Position numbers and translations under genes: made by a program | DNA from: Candidatus Blautia excrementipullorum | Lineage (GTDB): Bacteria > Bacillota > Clostridia > Lachnospirales > Lachnospiraceae | Assembly: GCA_019118645.1 (NCBI GenBank) | Contig: DWYN01000096.1 | Location: 1 to 41,843, forward strand | Reading direction: 5' to 3' | DNA: 41,843 bases | Part shown: positions 7,837 through 14,721 of the stretch, piece after piece | Position numbering within the stretch: the stretch's first letter is position 1 | Layout of the letters: every line of letters starts with the position of its first letter | Notes under the pieces: model-generated | The model's input: the letters and a program-made list of their open reading frames with translations, nothing else | Told to the model about the DNA's origin: nothing | The model's database searches: none

Positions 7837-7867
7837 TATCTTATGTATTGCGGGAGAGAAAATAGTA
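7837..7867 (-). promoter_or_regulatory. Sigma-K/sigma-E-like promoter of the CotS-family gene
   Basis: The minus strand reads CATAAGATA (7837-7845), fitting the mother-cell -10 form CATANNNTA, with TACTATT (7861-7867) 15 bp upstream as the -35 region. Mother-cell expression fits a coat gene. The assignment rests on motif match only. Confidence 0.5.
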
Positions 7868-7885
7868 CAGGAAAGAAAGGCACAG

Positions 7886-7912
7886 AAAAAGAATCCCGCG
7901 CCGCAGGATTCT
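7886..7912 (-). terminator. Intrinsic terminator after cca
   Basis: Stem AGAATCC/GGATTCT around a GC-rich loop, followed by TTTTT on the minus strand, directly after the cca stop codon. Confidence 0.8.
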
Positions 7913-7916
7913 TTTC

Positions 7917-9236
7917 TTATTTTAATAAAGACAGCAGAATTTCTTTCTGATTATCCTCCGGAACTTCCAGAACATGTTCTAAAAGAAAATTCAGCTTCTC
8001 TCCGATTTCCGGTCCCGGACGGTATCCAGCCTCAATCAGATCACGCCCTTTTACTGCAAGCGTTTTCAGGGAAACGCACTGTTTTTCCTCCAGAATTCTC
8101 TGATAGCAGAACGTCACCCCTTTCAGGCGCGCCTCTTTTTCCGCTCTTTTATACTCGCTCTGGGCCATCATGTCTGCACGCTGCACTTCCAGATACAGAG
8201 GAAAAAGATCTTCTCCGATCCGGTTGACCGCTTTTCTCACCTGCCGCATCTCCGGCAGCGGTCTCGCGTCATGCCAGCGGATCAGGCGGCAGACCTTCGC
8301 TGTCGTATCATTATCAAATTTCAGTCTGCGAAGGATTTCCTTCGCCATCTTCTCGCTCTGGGAACCATGAGTTTTGAAATGATCACGCCCATTCTCATCT
8401 GTCTTTTTTACCGCAGGTTTTCCGATATCATGAAGAAGCATGGCAAGGCGCAGAACCTTATCCGGCCTGATATACAGAAGGCTGTGAAGAATGTGTTCTC
8501 CCACCGTCCAGCAGTGATGCGGAGTATTCTGCTCTGTCTCCATACATACATCAAACTCGGGAAGAAACTGCCGGGTAACCCCTGTCTCATAGGCTGTTCT
8601 GAAGAAATCCGGATGCGGGGAAACCAAAAGCTTTACAAGCTCTGTCTGAATCCGTTCCGCACTGACGCATTTCAGATTGGATGCCAATGCCTGGATTCCT
8701 TCTTTCGTTTTCTGTTCAATGGAAAATCCCAGCTGGGCCGAAAAACGCACTGCCCGAAGAATCCGAAGAGCGTCCTCCCGGAAGCGTTCCCGGGGGCTTC
8801 CCACACAGCGGATCACCTTGTTCCTCATATCCTCCATACCATGAAACAGGTCCACAAGCCCTTTGTCCGGATGATATGCCATGGCGTTGATGGTAAAATC
8901 CCGGCGTTTCAGATCCTCCTCAAGACTGGAAGTAAACAGCACCTCCCTGGGGTGGCGCCCGTCCTCATAATCCCCGTCCACCCGGTAAGTGGTCACCTCA
9001 AATCCCTCTTTCTCGATCAGAACGGTAACCGTGCCGTGCTGCAGTCCCGTATCTACGGTTCTGTGAAACAGCGCTTTCACCTGCTCCGGCTGCGCCGATG
9101 TGGTAATATCCCAGTCATCCGGAATTCGTCCCATAATGGAATCCCGCACACAGCCTCCCACCACATAGGCTTCATATCCGTTTTCCTCCAGTATCCGTAA
9201 AATTTTTTCTGCTTTGGATGGAATGGTCAGTTTCAT
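7917..9236 (-). CDS. cca: CCA tRNA nucleotidyltransferase with HD domain
   Basis: Adds or repairs the 3' CCA end of tRNAs using CTP and ATP. The 439-residue class II protein shows the head motif VVGGCVRDSIMGRIPDDWDITTSA with its catalytic DxD aspartates, TYRVDGDYEDGRHP, RRDFTINAMAY, RCVGSPRERFREDALRILRAVRF and the ERIQTEL neck. The HD phosphohydrolase domain lies C-terminal to this (AMLLHDIGKPAVKK; HGSQSEKMAKEIL; IRWHDARPL). The open frame extends 45 codons upstream into proS, but the start at MKLTIPSKAEKIL is chosen because GGGGAAGAG precedes it and it begins 1 bp after the proS stop. It is co-transcribed with proS under the T-box leader. HD-bearing enzymes may also have phosphatase or phosphodiesterase activity. 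Confidence 0.95.
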   Translation of the reverse strand: MKLTIPSKAEKILRILEENGYEAYVVGGCVRDSIMGRIPDDWDITTSAQPEQVKALFHRTVDTGLQHGTVTVLIEKEGFEVTTYRVDGDYEDGRHPREVLFTSSLEEDLKRRDFTINAMAYHPDKGLVDLFHGMEDMRNKVIRCVGSPRERFREDALRILRAVRFSAQLGFSIEQKTKEGIQALASNLKCVSAERIQTELVKLLVSPHPDFFRTAYETGVTRQFLPEFDVCMETEQNTPHHCWTVGEHILHSLLYIRPDKVLRLAMLLHDIGKPAVKKTDENGRDHFKTHGSQSEKMAKEILRRLKFDNDTTAKVCRLIRWHDARPLPEMRQVRKAVNRIGEDLFPLYLEVQRADMMAQSEYKRAEKEARLKGVTFCYQRILEEKQCVSLKTLAVKGRDLIEAGYRPGPEIGEKLNFLLEHVLEVPEDNQKEILLSLLK

Positions 9237-9237
9237 T

Positions 9238-10677
9238 TTAGTATGCTCTTCCCCAATAAACCATCTTTTTGGCAGGTTTTCCGCAGCATACGCAGACATC
9301 GCTGATATGCTCCTGTTTAAACGGCATACATCTGGAGGTTGCCTGCAGGTCCTCTTTAATCTTTTCTTCACATTCCAGACTTCCGCACCACATCGCCTTT
9401 ACAAATCCGGGCTTTGTATTGATGGTCTCTTTGAATTCTTCATAATTCTTCGCTGTATAAGTATGGCTGTCACGGTGAGCCCGCGCTCTTTCAAGCATTT
9501 CTTTCTGCATGAGATCCAGAATTTCCTGAACCTTTGACGGAAGCTCTTCAAAGGAAACTATATACTTTTCCCTTGTATCTCTGCGGCAGATCACAGCCTG
9601 GCCATTTTCAATGTCTTTCGGTCCGCACTCTATGCGCACCGGAATTCCGCGCATTTCCTGCTCTGCAAATTTATATCCCGGACTTCTGTCTGTATCGTCC
9701 ACCTTTGTGCGGATGCCTGCCGCCTTCAAAGCCCGGAACAGCTCGTCCGCCTTTTCCAGAACGCCTTCTTTTCTCTGCTGAATCGGAATAACCACAGCCT
9801 GTACAGGAGCAATTCTTGGAGGAAGCACCAGACCGCTGTTGTCTCCGTGAACCATAATAATGGCGCCGATGATACGGGTGCTCATTCCCCAGGAAGTCTG
9901 GTGTACATACTGCAGCTTGTTTTCTTTGTCTGTATACTGAATACCGAAAGCTCTGGCAAATCCGTCCCCGAAATTATGGCTTGTTCCGGACTGGAGCGCC
10001 TTTCCGTCGTGCATCAGAGCTTCAATCGTATAGGTAGACTCCGCACCTGCAAATTTTTCTTTGTCTGTTTTCTGTCCTTTGATTACCGGGATAGCCAGAA
10101 CTTCCTCGCAGAAGTCCGCGTAAACATTCAGCATCTGAATTGTTCTCTCTTCCGCCTCTTCAGCTGTCGCATGAGCAGTATGGCCTTCCTGCCACAAAAA
10201 CTCTCTGGAACGGAGGAAAGGACGGGTGGTCTTTTCCCAGCGAACCACTGAGCACCACTGATTGTATACCTTCGGCAGATCTCTGTGAGACTGAATATCT
10301 TTCTGATAAAAATCACAGAAGAGGGTTTCAGAAGTAGGACGGACGCAGAGACGTTCCTGCAGAGGCTCCATGCCGCCGTGCGTCACCCAGGCAACTTCCG
10401 GTGCAAATCCCTCTACATGATCTTTTTCTTTCTGAAGAAGAGACTCCGGAATAAACATTGGCATATAAACATTCTGCACCCCTGTCTCTTTAAATCTTTT
10501 GTCAAGTTCATGCTGAATATTTTCCCAGAGCGCATAGCCAGCCGGCTTGATAACCATACATCCTTTTACGCTGGTATATCCGCACAGCTCAGCCTTTTTC
10601 ACCACATCGGTATACCACTGGGCGAAATCATCCTCCATGGAAGTGATGGCTTCTACTAATTTCTTTTCCTTTGCCAT
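9238..10677 (-). CDS. proS: Prolyl-tRNA synthetase, short archaeal/eukaryote-like type
   Basis: Class II synthetase charging tRNA(Pro). The 479-residue length and the C-terminus [16 protein letters not shown], ending in the active-site-facing tyrosine, identify the type lacking the bacterial editing insertion. Class II motifs are visible: [12 protein letters not shown], then the motif 2 region [15 protein letters not shown] with [32 protein letters not shown], and the anticodon-binding domain starting [11 protein letters not shown] Cys-rich zinc site is formed by [15 protein letters not shown] and CVCC. AAAGGAGA precedes the ATG. The gene sits under a proline T-box with cca downstream. Confidence 0.96.
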   Translation of the reverse strand: MAKEKKLVEAITSMEDDFAQWYTDVVKKAELCGYTSVKGCMVIKPAGYALWENIQHELDKRFKETGVQNVYMPMFIPESLLQKEKDHVEGFAPEVAWVTHGGMEPLQERLCVRPTSETLFCDFYQKDIQSHRDLPKVYNQWCSVVRWEKTTRPFLRSREFLWQEGHTAHATAEEAEERTIQMLNVYADFCEEVLAIPVIKGQKTDKEKFAGAESTYTIEALMHDGKALQSGTSHNFGDGFARAFGIQYTDKENKLQYVHQTSWGMSTRIIGAIIMVHGDNSGLVLPPRIAPVQAVVIPIQQRKEGVLEKADELFRALKAAGIRTKVDDTDRSPGYKFAEQEMRGIPVRIECGPKDIENGQAVICRRDTREKYIVSFEELPSKVQEILDLMQKEMLERARAHRDSHTYTAKNYEEFKETINTKPGFVKAMWCGSLECEEKIKEDLQATSRCMPFKQEHISDVCVCCGKPAKKMVYWGRAY

Positions 10678-10754
10678 GATCTTTTTTCTCCTTTTTCTTA
10701 ATTTTTCATCGGGTCTGTTCCCGGCTTTTCAGTTTCTCTTCCCAGGGAATTCAC

Positions 10755-11010
10755 GGTAATAAAAAAAGTCCTCAGATCCCTGATAGGGACCGAAGGACTT
10801 CGGCGGTACCACCCTGATTAGCAGAACGCCTTCCGCGCCGCTGCTCTCTCTTTTTTCCTTAACGCGGAATTTACGCCGTGCTTCAGTTGCACGGAGCTCC
10901 GAGGCCGGTTCCATGATTCGCGCACAGAACCCTCACACCAGCCGGATTCCTCTCTGAGATTGCTCCTCATGTACTATTCTCTTCACAGCTCTTTTTCCTG
11001 TTATTCTTCA
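10755..11010 (-). ncRNA. T-box leader controlling proS-cca (proline specifier CCG)
   Basis: Cis-acting RNA that senses uncharged tRNA(Pro). Reading the minus strand, the 5' specifier-loop element GAATAGTA lies near 10972-10979 and the AG-rich bulge and GGTGTGAGG apical region follow. The specifier region is GGAACCGGCC with proline codon CCG at 10906-10908. The T-box sequence AGGGTGGTACCGC lies near 10803-10815, its UGGU fitting the ACCA end of tRNA(Pro). A strong terminator (stem around 10767-10799, T-tract 10760-10766) follows and is replaced by an antiterminator when uncharged tRNA binds. The 5' end is approximate. Confidence 0.93.
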
Positions 11011-11042
11011 AAGCATCTGCCTGGAACACAGATTTGAATTTT

Positions 11043-11071
11043 AGTCTATACGAAATTTCCGGAAGTGTCAA
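11043..11071 (-). promoter_or_regulatory. Sigma-A promoter of the proS T-box operon
   Basis: TTGACA (11066-11071) and TAGACT (11043-11048) on the minus strand with a 17-bp spacer, placed a few tens of bases before the T-box leader. Between this promoter and the stop of the next gene at 11152 only a weak hairpin (11102-11126) without a T-tract is seen. Confidence 0.8.
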
Positions 11072-11151
11072 CCCTTCCGCAGAGAAAATTTTTAAGTCTT
11101 GAAAGAGGATTCGAAAATTCCTCTTTTCACATCCTTTTCTGTCAGGTTTCC

Positions 11152-11646
11152 TCAAACAGAAAAAGAAATCTCTCTTCCCGTCCGGTTGTATCTGTAATAC
11201 CGCACTCCTGCAGCATCCAGCATCCGCTTGGACGCAATTACGGAAGGCGTATCCTCATATTTGTCACAATCATAGACAACCGTTTTAATTCCCGCCTGTA
11301 TAATCGCCTTTGCGCATTCGTTGCAGGGAAAAAGTGATACATAGAGCTTCGCTCCCTCCAGGCTCCCTCCCCGGTAATTCAGAATCGCATTCAGCTCACT
11401 GTGAGTTACATAAAGATACTTTGTATCGAGGGCCTCTCCTTCCCGTGCCCATGGGAACTCATCATCGGAACATCCCATCGGAAATCCATTGTATCCCATT
11501 GACAAAATTTTGTTGTCGCTGCTGACAATGCATGCACCCACCTGCGAGTTCGGATCCTTGGACCTCATTCCAGAAAGAATGGCTACCCCCATAAAATATT
11601 CGTCCCAGGAAATATAATCCGTACGCTTCTGATTGTGTGTCTCCAT
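11152..11646 (-). CDS. Deoxycytidylate deaminase (ComEB family)
   Basis: Zinc-dependent deaminase converting dCMP to dUMP, the substrate of thymidylate synthase; Bacillus ComEB is the same family. The 164-residue domain is complete: YFMGVAILSGMRSKDPNSQVGACIV, the zinc and proton-shuttle motif THSELNAI (HxE), and FPCNECAKAI with the two zinc cysteines (PCxxC). The EFPWAREG segment matches dCMP deaminases better than cytidine or guanine deaminases. GGGGAGG lies upstream. It follows rpiB by 20 bp and is probably the last gene of a sua5-rpiB-dCMP deaminase operon. Confidence 0.93.
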   Translation of the reverse strand: METHNQKRTDYISWDEYFMGVAILSGMRSKDPNSQVGACIVSSDNKILSMGYNGFPMGCSDDEFPWAREGEALDTKYLYVTHSELNAILNYRGGSLEGAKLYVSLFPCNECAKAIIQAGIKTVVYDCDKYEDTPSVIASKRMLDAAGVRYYRYNRTGREISFSV

Positions 11647-11666
11647 TGTAAAAACCTCCCCGTAAT

Positions 11667-12098
11667 TTAGTCCGTCTCGATCTGCTGGATTCTGCGCATA
11701 TGGCGCTCGTCCCCGGAAAACGGCGTATTCAGGAAAGTATCCACAATTTTCAGAGCAAGTCCGGGTCCTACTACTCTTCCTCCCATAGCAAGGATGTTCG
11801 CATCATTGTGAAGTCTTGTCGCCTCTGCGCTGAAACAGTCAGAGCACAGGGCCGCCCTTATTCCCTTAAACTTATTTGCGGTAATAGAAATACCGATTCC
11901 TGTTCCGCAGATCAGAATTCCTTTTTCACACTCACCGCTCAGGATCGCTCTTGCCACCTTTTTTGCATAAATCGGATAATCCGTAGATTCCAAACTGTCG
12001 CATCCATAGTCTATATAGGGAATCTTCTGCTCATCCAGGTGTTTTTTGATCTCCTGTTTTAACTCAAATCCTCCGTGGTCACATCCCAATGCTATCAT
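11667..12098 (-). CDS. rpiB: Ribose-5-phosphate isomerase B
   Basis: Interconverts ribose 5-phosphate and ribulose 5-phosphate in the pentose phosphate pathway. The 143 residues show the whole RpiB/LacAB fold: IALGCDHGGFELKQEI at the N-terminus, DYPIYAKKVARAI, ILICGTGIGISITANKFKGIRAALC with the catalytic Cys and GTGIG anion loop, then ARLHNDANILAMGGRVVG-like sequence (here TRLHNDANILAMGGR). The start codon overlaps the preceding sua5-type gene by 4 bp (ATGA), giving translational coupling. The same pairing of Sua5/YwlC with RpiB is common in Firmicutes. Confidence 0.96.
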   Translation of the reverse strand: MIALGCDHGGFELKQEIKKHLDEQKIPYIDYGCDSLESTDYPIYAKKVARAILSGECEKGILICGTGIGISITANKFKGIRAALCSDCFSAEATRLHNDANILAMGGRVVGPGLALKIVDTFLNTPFSGDERHMRRIQQIETD

Positions 12099-13162
12099 TT
12101 TTCTTCCTCCTCTGAAATATGAATTATTTTATGGCCTGCCGCTTTCAGCAGCCGGTTCATAATGGCCTGCCCCATTTTCGGCGTATAAAACGCCTCCGAA
12201 TAAATAGCGCTCACCTCATCGCTGTCAAAATTTCTCAGCACTTCGTAGAGATGGCGGGCAATTTCCTCCTCATCCGCTCTGCTTCCTATGCTTCTGACGA
12301 TTCCCTTCTTATATCTGGATGCAGTTTCGTCAGTGGCAAGGATTCCCACGGTTTCTCCCCGCTCTTTTGCCTCGGCAGCTGCAGCGTTGATATAACGGAT
12401 TACCTTTTCCGCTGATCCCTCCACTACAGAAAGATCCGCCTTCGGCGCATAATGACGGTATTTCATTCCCGGAGCCTTGGGATGCACACTGCTGTCCGTA
12501 ATCAGCAGTCCTTTGTCCATCCGTACTTCTCCCAAAGTCTCCTTGAGCATCTCCAGAGAAATATAACCCGGTCTTAAAACAACAGGAATCTCCTCTGTAA
12601 AATCCACGATTGTAGATTCCAGCCCGATTCCAACCGGACCTCCGTCCAGAATCATGTCAATAGCGTCTCCCAGATCCTCCTCTACATGTTCCGCTAATGT
12701 GGGACTTGGCCTTCCCGATGTATTGGCGCTGGGCGCAGCCACATAGCCTCCGGCGGCCCGGATCAGGGACTGCGCAATCGGATCGCTTGGGAAACGGACC
12801 GCCACACTGTCCAGGCCGCCGGTAGTCTCCCTTGGCACAATATCCGCCTTCGGCAGAATCATGGTAAGAGGCCCCGGCCAGTACTTCTTGGCCAGTATTT
12901 TCGCTTTTTCCGGTATATCCGAGACAATTGCCCCAAGCTTGCCGAATTCTGCAATGTGTATAATCAACGGATTATCCGATGGGCGTCCTTTTGCCGCGTA
13001 AATTTTCATAGATGCCTTCGGGTCAAGCGCATTGCCTCCCAGGCCATAAACCGTCTCCGTCGGAAAAGCTACCAGTCCGCCGTTTTTTAAAATCCGCCCG
13101 GCTTTTTCCATAACTGACCTGTCCGGGTTTTTCTTATCCACAACTACAACCTCTGCCCTCAT
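12095..13162 (-). CDS. sua5: L-threonylcarbamoyladenylate synthase, Sua5 type
   Basis: Makes threonylcarbamoyl-AMP from threonine, bicarbonate and ATP, the first step of t6A formation at position 37 of ANN-decoding tRNAs. At 355 residues it is the two-domain Sua5 (YwlC) form. The YrdC-like domain occupies about residues 1-205, with GGLVAFPTETVYGLGGNA, KGRPSDNPLIIHI, YWPGPLTMIL and AAPSANTSGRPSPT. A linker with PGMKYRHYAPKADL leads into the C-terminal Sua5 domain (about 225-355). The ribosome site GAGAGG lies about 11 nt upstream of the ATG. It overlaps rpiB by 4 bp. Confidence 0.95.
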   Translation of the reverse strand: MRAEVVVVDKKNPDRSVMEKAGRILKNGGLVAFPTETVYGLGGNALDPKASMKIYAAKGRPSDNPLIIHIAEFGKLGAIVSDIPEKAKILAKKYWPGPLTMILPKADIVPRETTGGLDSVAVRFPSDPIAQSLIRAAGGYVAAPSANTSGRPSPTLAEHVEEDLGDAIDMILDGGPVGIGLESTIVDFTEEIPVVLRPGYISLEMLKETLGEVRMDKGLLITDSSVHPKAPGMKYRHYAPKADLSVVEGSAEKVIRYINAAAAEAKERGETVGILATDETASRYKKGIVRSIGSRADEEEIARHLYEVLRNFDSDEVSAIYSEAFYTPKMGQAIMNRLLKAAGHKIIHISEEEEK

Positions 13163-13269
13163 TCTATATGCATCCTCTCATTTTCCCTTCCCGGGATCTC
13201 CTTTTTCTGAAATCCTTTTCTGTCCATACGCGTTCAGTCCGACCCATACCGGCTTTTTCTTCCGCTGCC

Positions 13270-13291
13270 CTGTCTTCCGACAGACTTTTTT
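13270..13291 (+). terminator. Terminator-like hairpin in plus-strand orientation after an HD gene
   Basis: On the plus strand CTGTC TTCC GACAG is followed by ACTTTTTT, a terminator shape. The adjacent gene at 13293 is on the minus strand, where the stem is preceded by A and not followed by T. It would stop antisense transcription entering that gene. Confidence 0.4.
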
Positions 13292-13292
13292 C

Positions 13293-13874
13293 TTACTGAC
13301 GGATATAAATTCCCTGAGACTCTATAAAATCGTCCAGCTCCTGAAGACCGTCCTGCGCCCAGGTCTCCGACATCACAAATTCTTCCGGATAAAACATCTC
13401 CTCCGCAATATGCTTTCCTGTTTCCGTGCGGAAAATCTTGCTTACACTTTTCCGGATCGTCTCTTCCTTCATCTGGTTCTCATAATAATTCACCAGGAAA
13501 TCAGCTTCCACCAGAATCTGATAATCCATTCCGTCAATATTGCTGTAGGTATGGTGATGACCTACCAGATAGGAAACTCTTTCAATCACATCCGGCTCAA
13601 ATCCCAGCTCCCGCATCATCTTCTCTGCTTCTGCAGGGCCTTCCTTTTCCTGAAGAGAGCCGTTTTCTTTTCCGTATTTTTCTATCGAAGGACGTATTCC
13701 GATGTCATGAACATAGGCGGCCGCCTCCAGTATATACATTGTCTTCTCATCCAGTCCTTCTTCCTGCCCGATCAGCTGCGCAAAGCTGTGTACCTTCAGG
13801 AAATGCTGGATCCTGGCGGGGTCGCCGCGGTAAAACTCAATCATTTTTTTACAGAGATTATTTAATCTGCCCAT
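13293..13874 (-). CDS. HD-domain phosphohydrolase of unknown substrate
   Basis: A 193-residue metal-dependent HD-family protein. Visible are an early His (FLKVHSFAQLI), the HD pair in AAAYVHDIGIRPSIEKYG, further histidines in VGHHHTYSNIDGMDYQILVEADFLVN and the distal Asp of that last segment. This is the HD fold of small cytoplasmic phosphohydrolases; the substrate cannot be inferred. AGGAGG-type sequence (CAGGAGGCAG) lies just before the ATG, and a good sigma-A promoter lies upstream. It is transcribed away from a second, unrelated HD gene at 14109. Confidence 0.85.
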   Translation of the reverse strand: MGRLNNLCKKMIEFYRGDPARIQHFLKVHSFAQLIGQEEGLDEKTMYILEAAAYVHDIGIRPSIEKYGKENGSLQEKEGPAEAEKMMRELGFEPDVIERVSYLVGHHHTYSNIDGMDYQILVEADFLVNYYENQMKEETIRKSVSKIFRTETGKHIAEEMFYPEEFVMSETWAQDGLQELDDFIESQGIYIRQ

Positions 13875-13916
13875 TTTCTGCCTCCTGAAAACGTCCCTTA
13901 TCCATGAATTATATCG

Positions 13917-13945
13917 ATTTTAAAGTTATTATAAGTTATTTTCAA
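13917..13945 (-). promoter_or_regulatory. Sigma-A promoter of the HD gene at 13293-13874
   Basis: TTGAAA (13940-13945) and TAAAAT (13917-13922) on the minus strand with a 17-bp AT-rich spacer, 43 bp before the start codon. Confidence 0.65.
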
Positions 13946-14108
13946 ACAGTTTACAACCTGCATTTTGCCGACCCGGTGATTTCCAAAAATAAAGCCAGCA
14001 GTTTTCACCCGTATATGGTATTATAAAAGAAAAATCCCGCTTCCGTGCCATCGCGATGGGCGGGCATCATTCTGTCCTTCAACAGGATATTACTCAGGAG
14101 GAATTCCC

Positions 14109-14651
14109 ATGAATGTTATGAACACCTACACCGGAAAACAATTTGACCCTATGCAGATCACCCCGGACGATGTCTGCCTTGAGGATATTGCCCACGCCTT
14201 AAGCCTTCTCTGCCGCGGCGGCGGACAGCTGCTCTGGTTTTATTCTGTAGGGCAGCACTCTGTCAACTGTGCCAGGGAAGCGGCCGCAAGAGGCTGGAGC
14301 AAACGAATGGTACTGGCCTGCCTGCTGCATGACGCCAGCGAGGCCTACATTTCCGACATTATACGCCCTGTAAAAATTCACTTAGCGAATTATTTGGAAA
14401 TCGAAAGCAAAATTATGAATGTTATCCTGGAAAAATTCGGCCTGGAGGATTTGAGTCCTGAAGAAAACAGTCTGTGGAAACAAATCGATGACGAGATGCT
14501 GGATCATGAGCTGAAATGCCTTCTTCCCGGAGAAAAAAACAGAAATCCTGCACCGCTTAAATCTGAGCCTGATTTTTCTGAGCGGCCGGTCCGCGAAGTG
14601 GAGACGGAGTTTCTGCATATGGCGGAAAAATATCGGGATCCCCGCTCCTGA
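14109..14651 (+). CDS. HD-domain hydrolase, YfbR/HDDC2-like
   Basis: A 180-residue protein on the plus strand. The HD motifs are VGQHSVNCAREAAARG (first His), LACLLHDASEAYISDIIRPVK (HD pair plus the following Glu/Asp) and the late Asp in DDEMLDHEL. This spacing recalls YfbR/HDDC2-type 5'-deoxynucleotidases and uncharacterised phage-like HD hydrolases; the exact substrate is unknown. CAGGAGGAATTCCC directly precedes ATG. The upstream 5' region holds a 12-bp palindrome (14048-14059). A bidirectional terminator follows the gene. Confidence 0.85.
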   Translation: MNVMNTYTGKQFDPMQITPDDVCLEDIAHALSLLCRGGGQLLWFYSVGQHSVNCAREAAARGWSKRMVLACLLHDASEAYISDIIRPVKIHLANYLEIESKIMNVILEKFGLEDLSPEENSLWKQIDDEMLDHELKCLLPGEKNRNPAPLKSEPDFSERPVREVETEFLHMAEKYRDPRS

Positions 14652-14660
14652 CCATAAAGT

Positions 14661-14717
14661 AAAAAAGCTCCCGTCAGACCGGCAGTTGCCCTTCTTCCGT
14701 CTGACAGGGAGCTTTTT
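14661..14717. terminator. Bidirectional terminator between convergent genes
   Basis: Long inverted repeat AAAAAGCTCCCGTCAGAC with its partner GTCTGACAGGGAGCTTTTT (one bulged A), giving a T-tract on either strand. It serves the plus-strand HD gene and the minus-strand DUF2298 gene. Confidence 0.92.
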
Positions 14718-14721
14718 CTTT

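Noticed and set aside
8271-9200. Plus-strand open frame across cca
   Set aside because: Shadow of the cca gene, without start signals or homology.
10729-10914. Minus-strand open frame in front of proS
   Set aside because: It lies wholly within the T-box RNA, whose structure explains the sequence.
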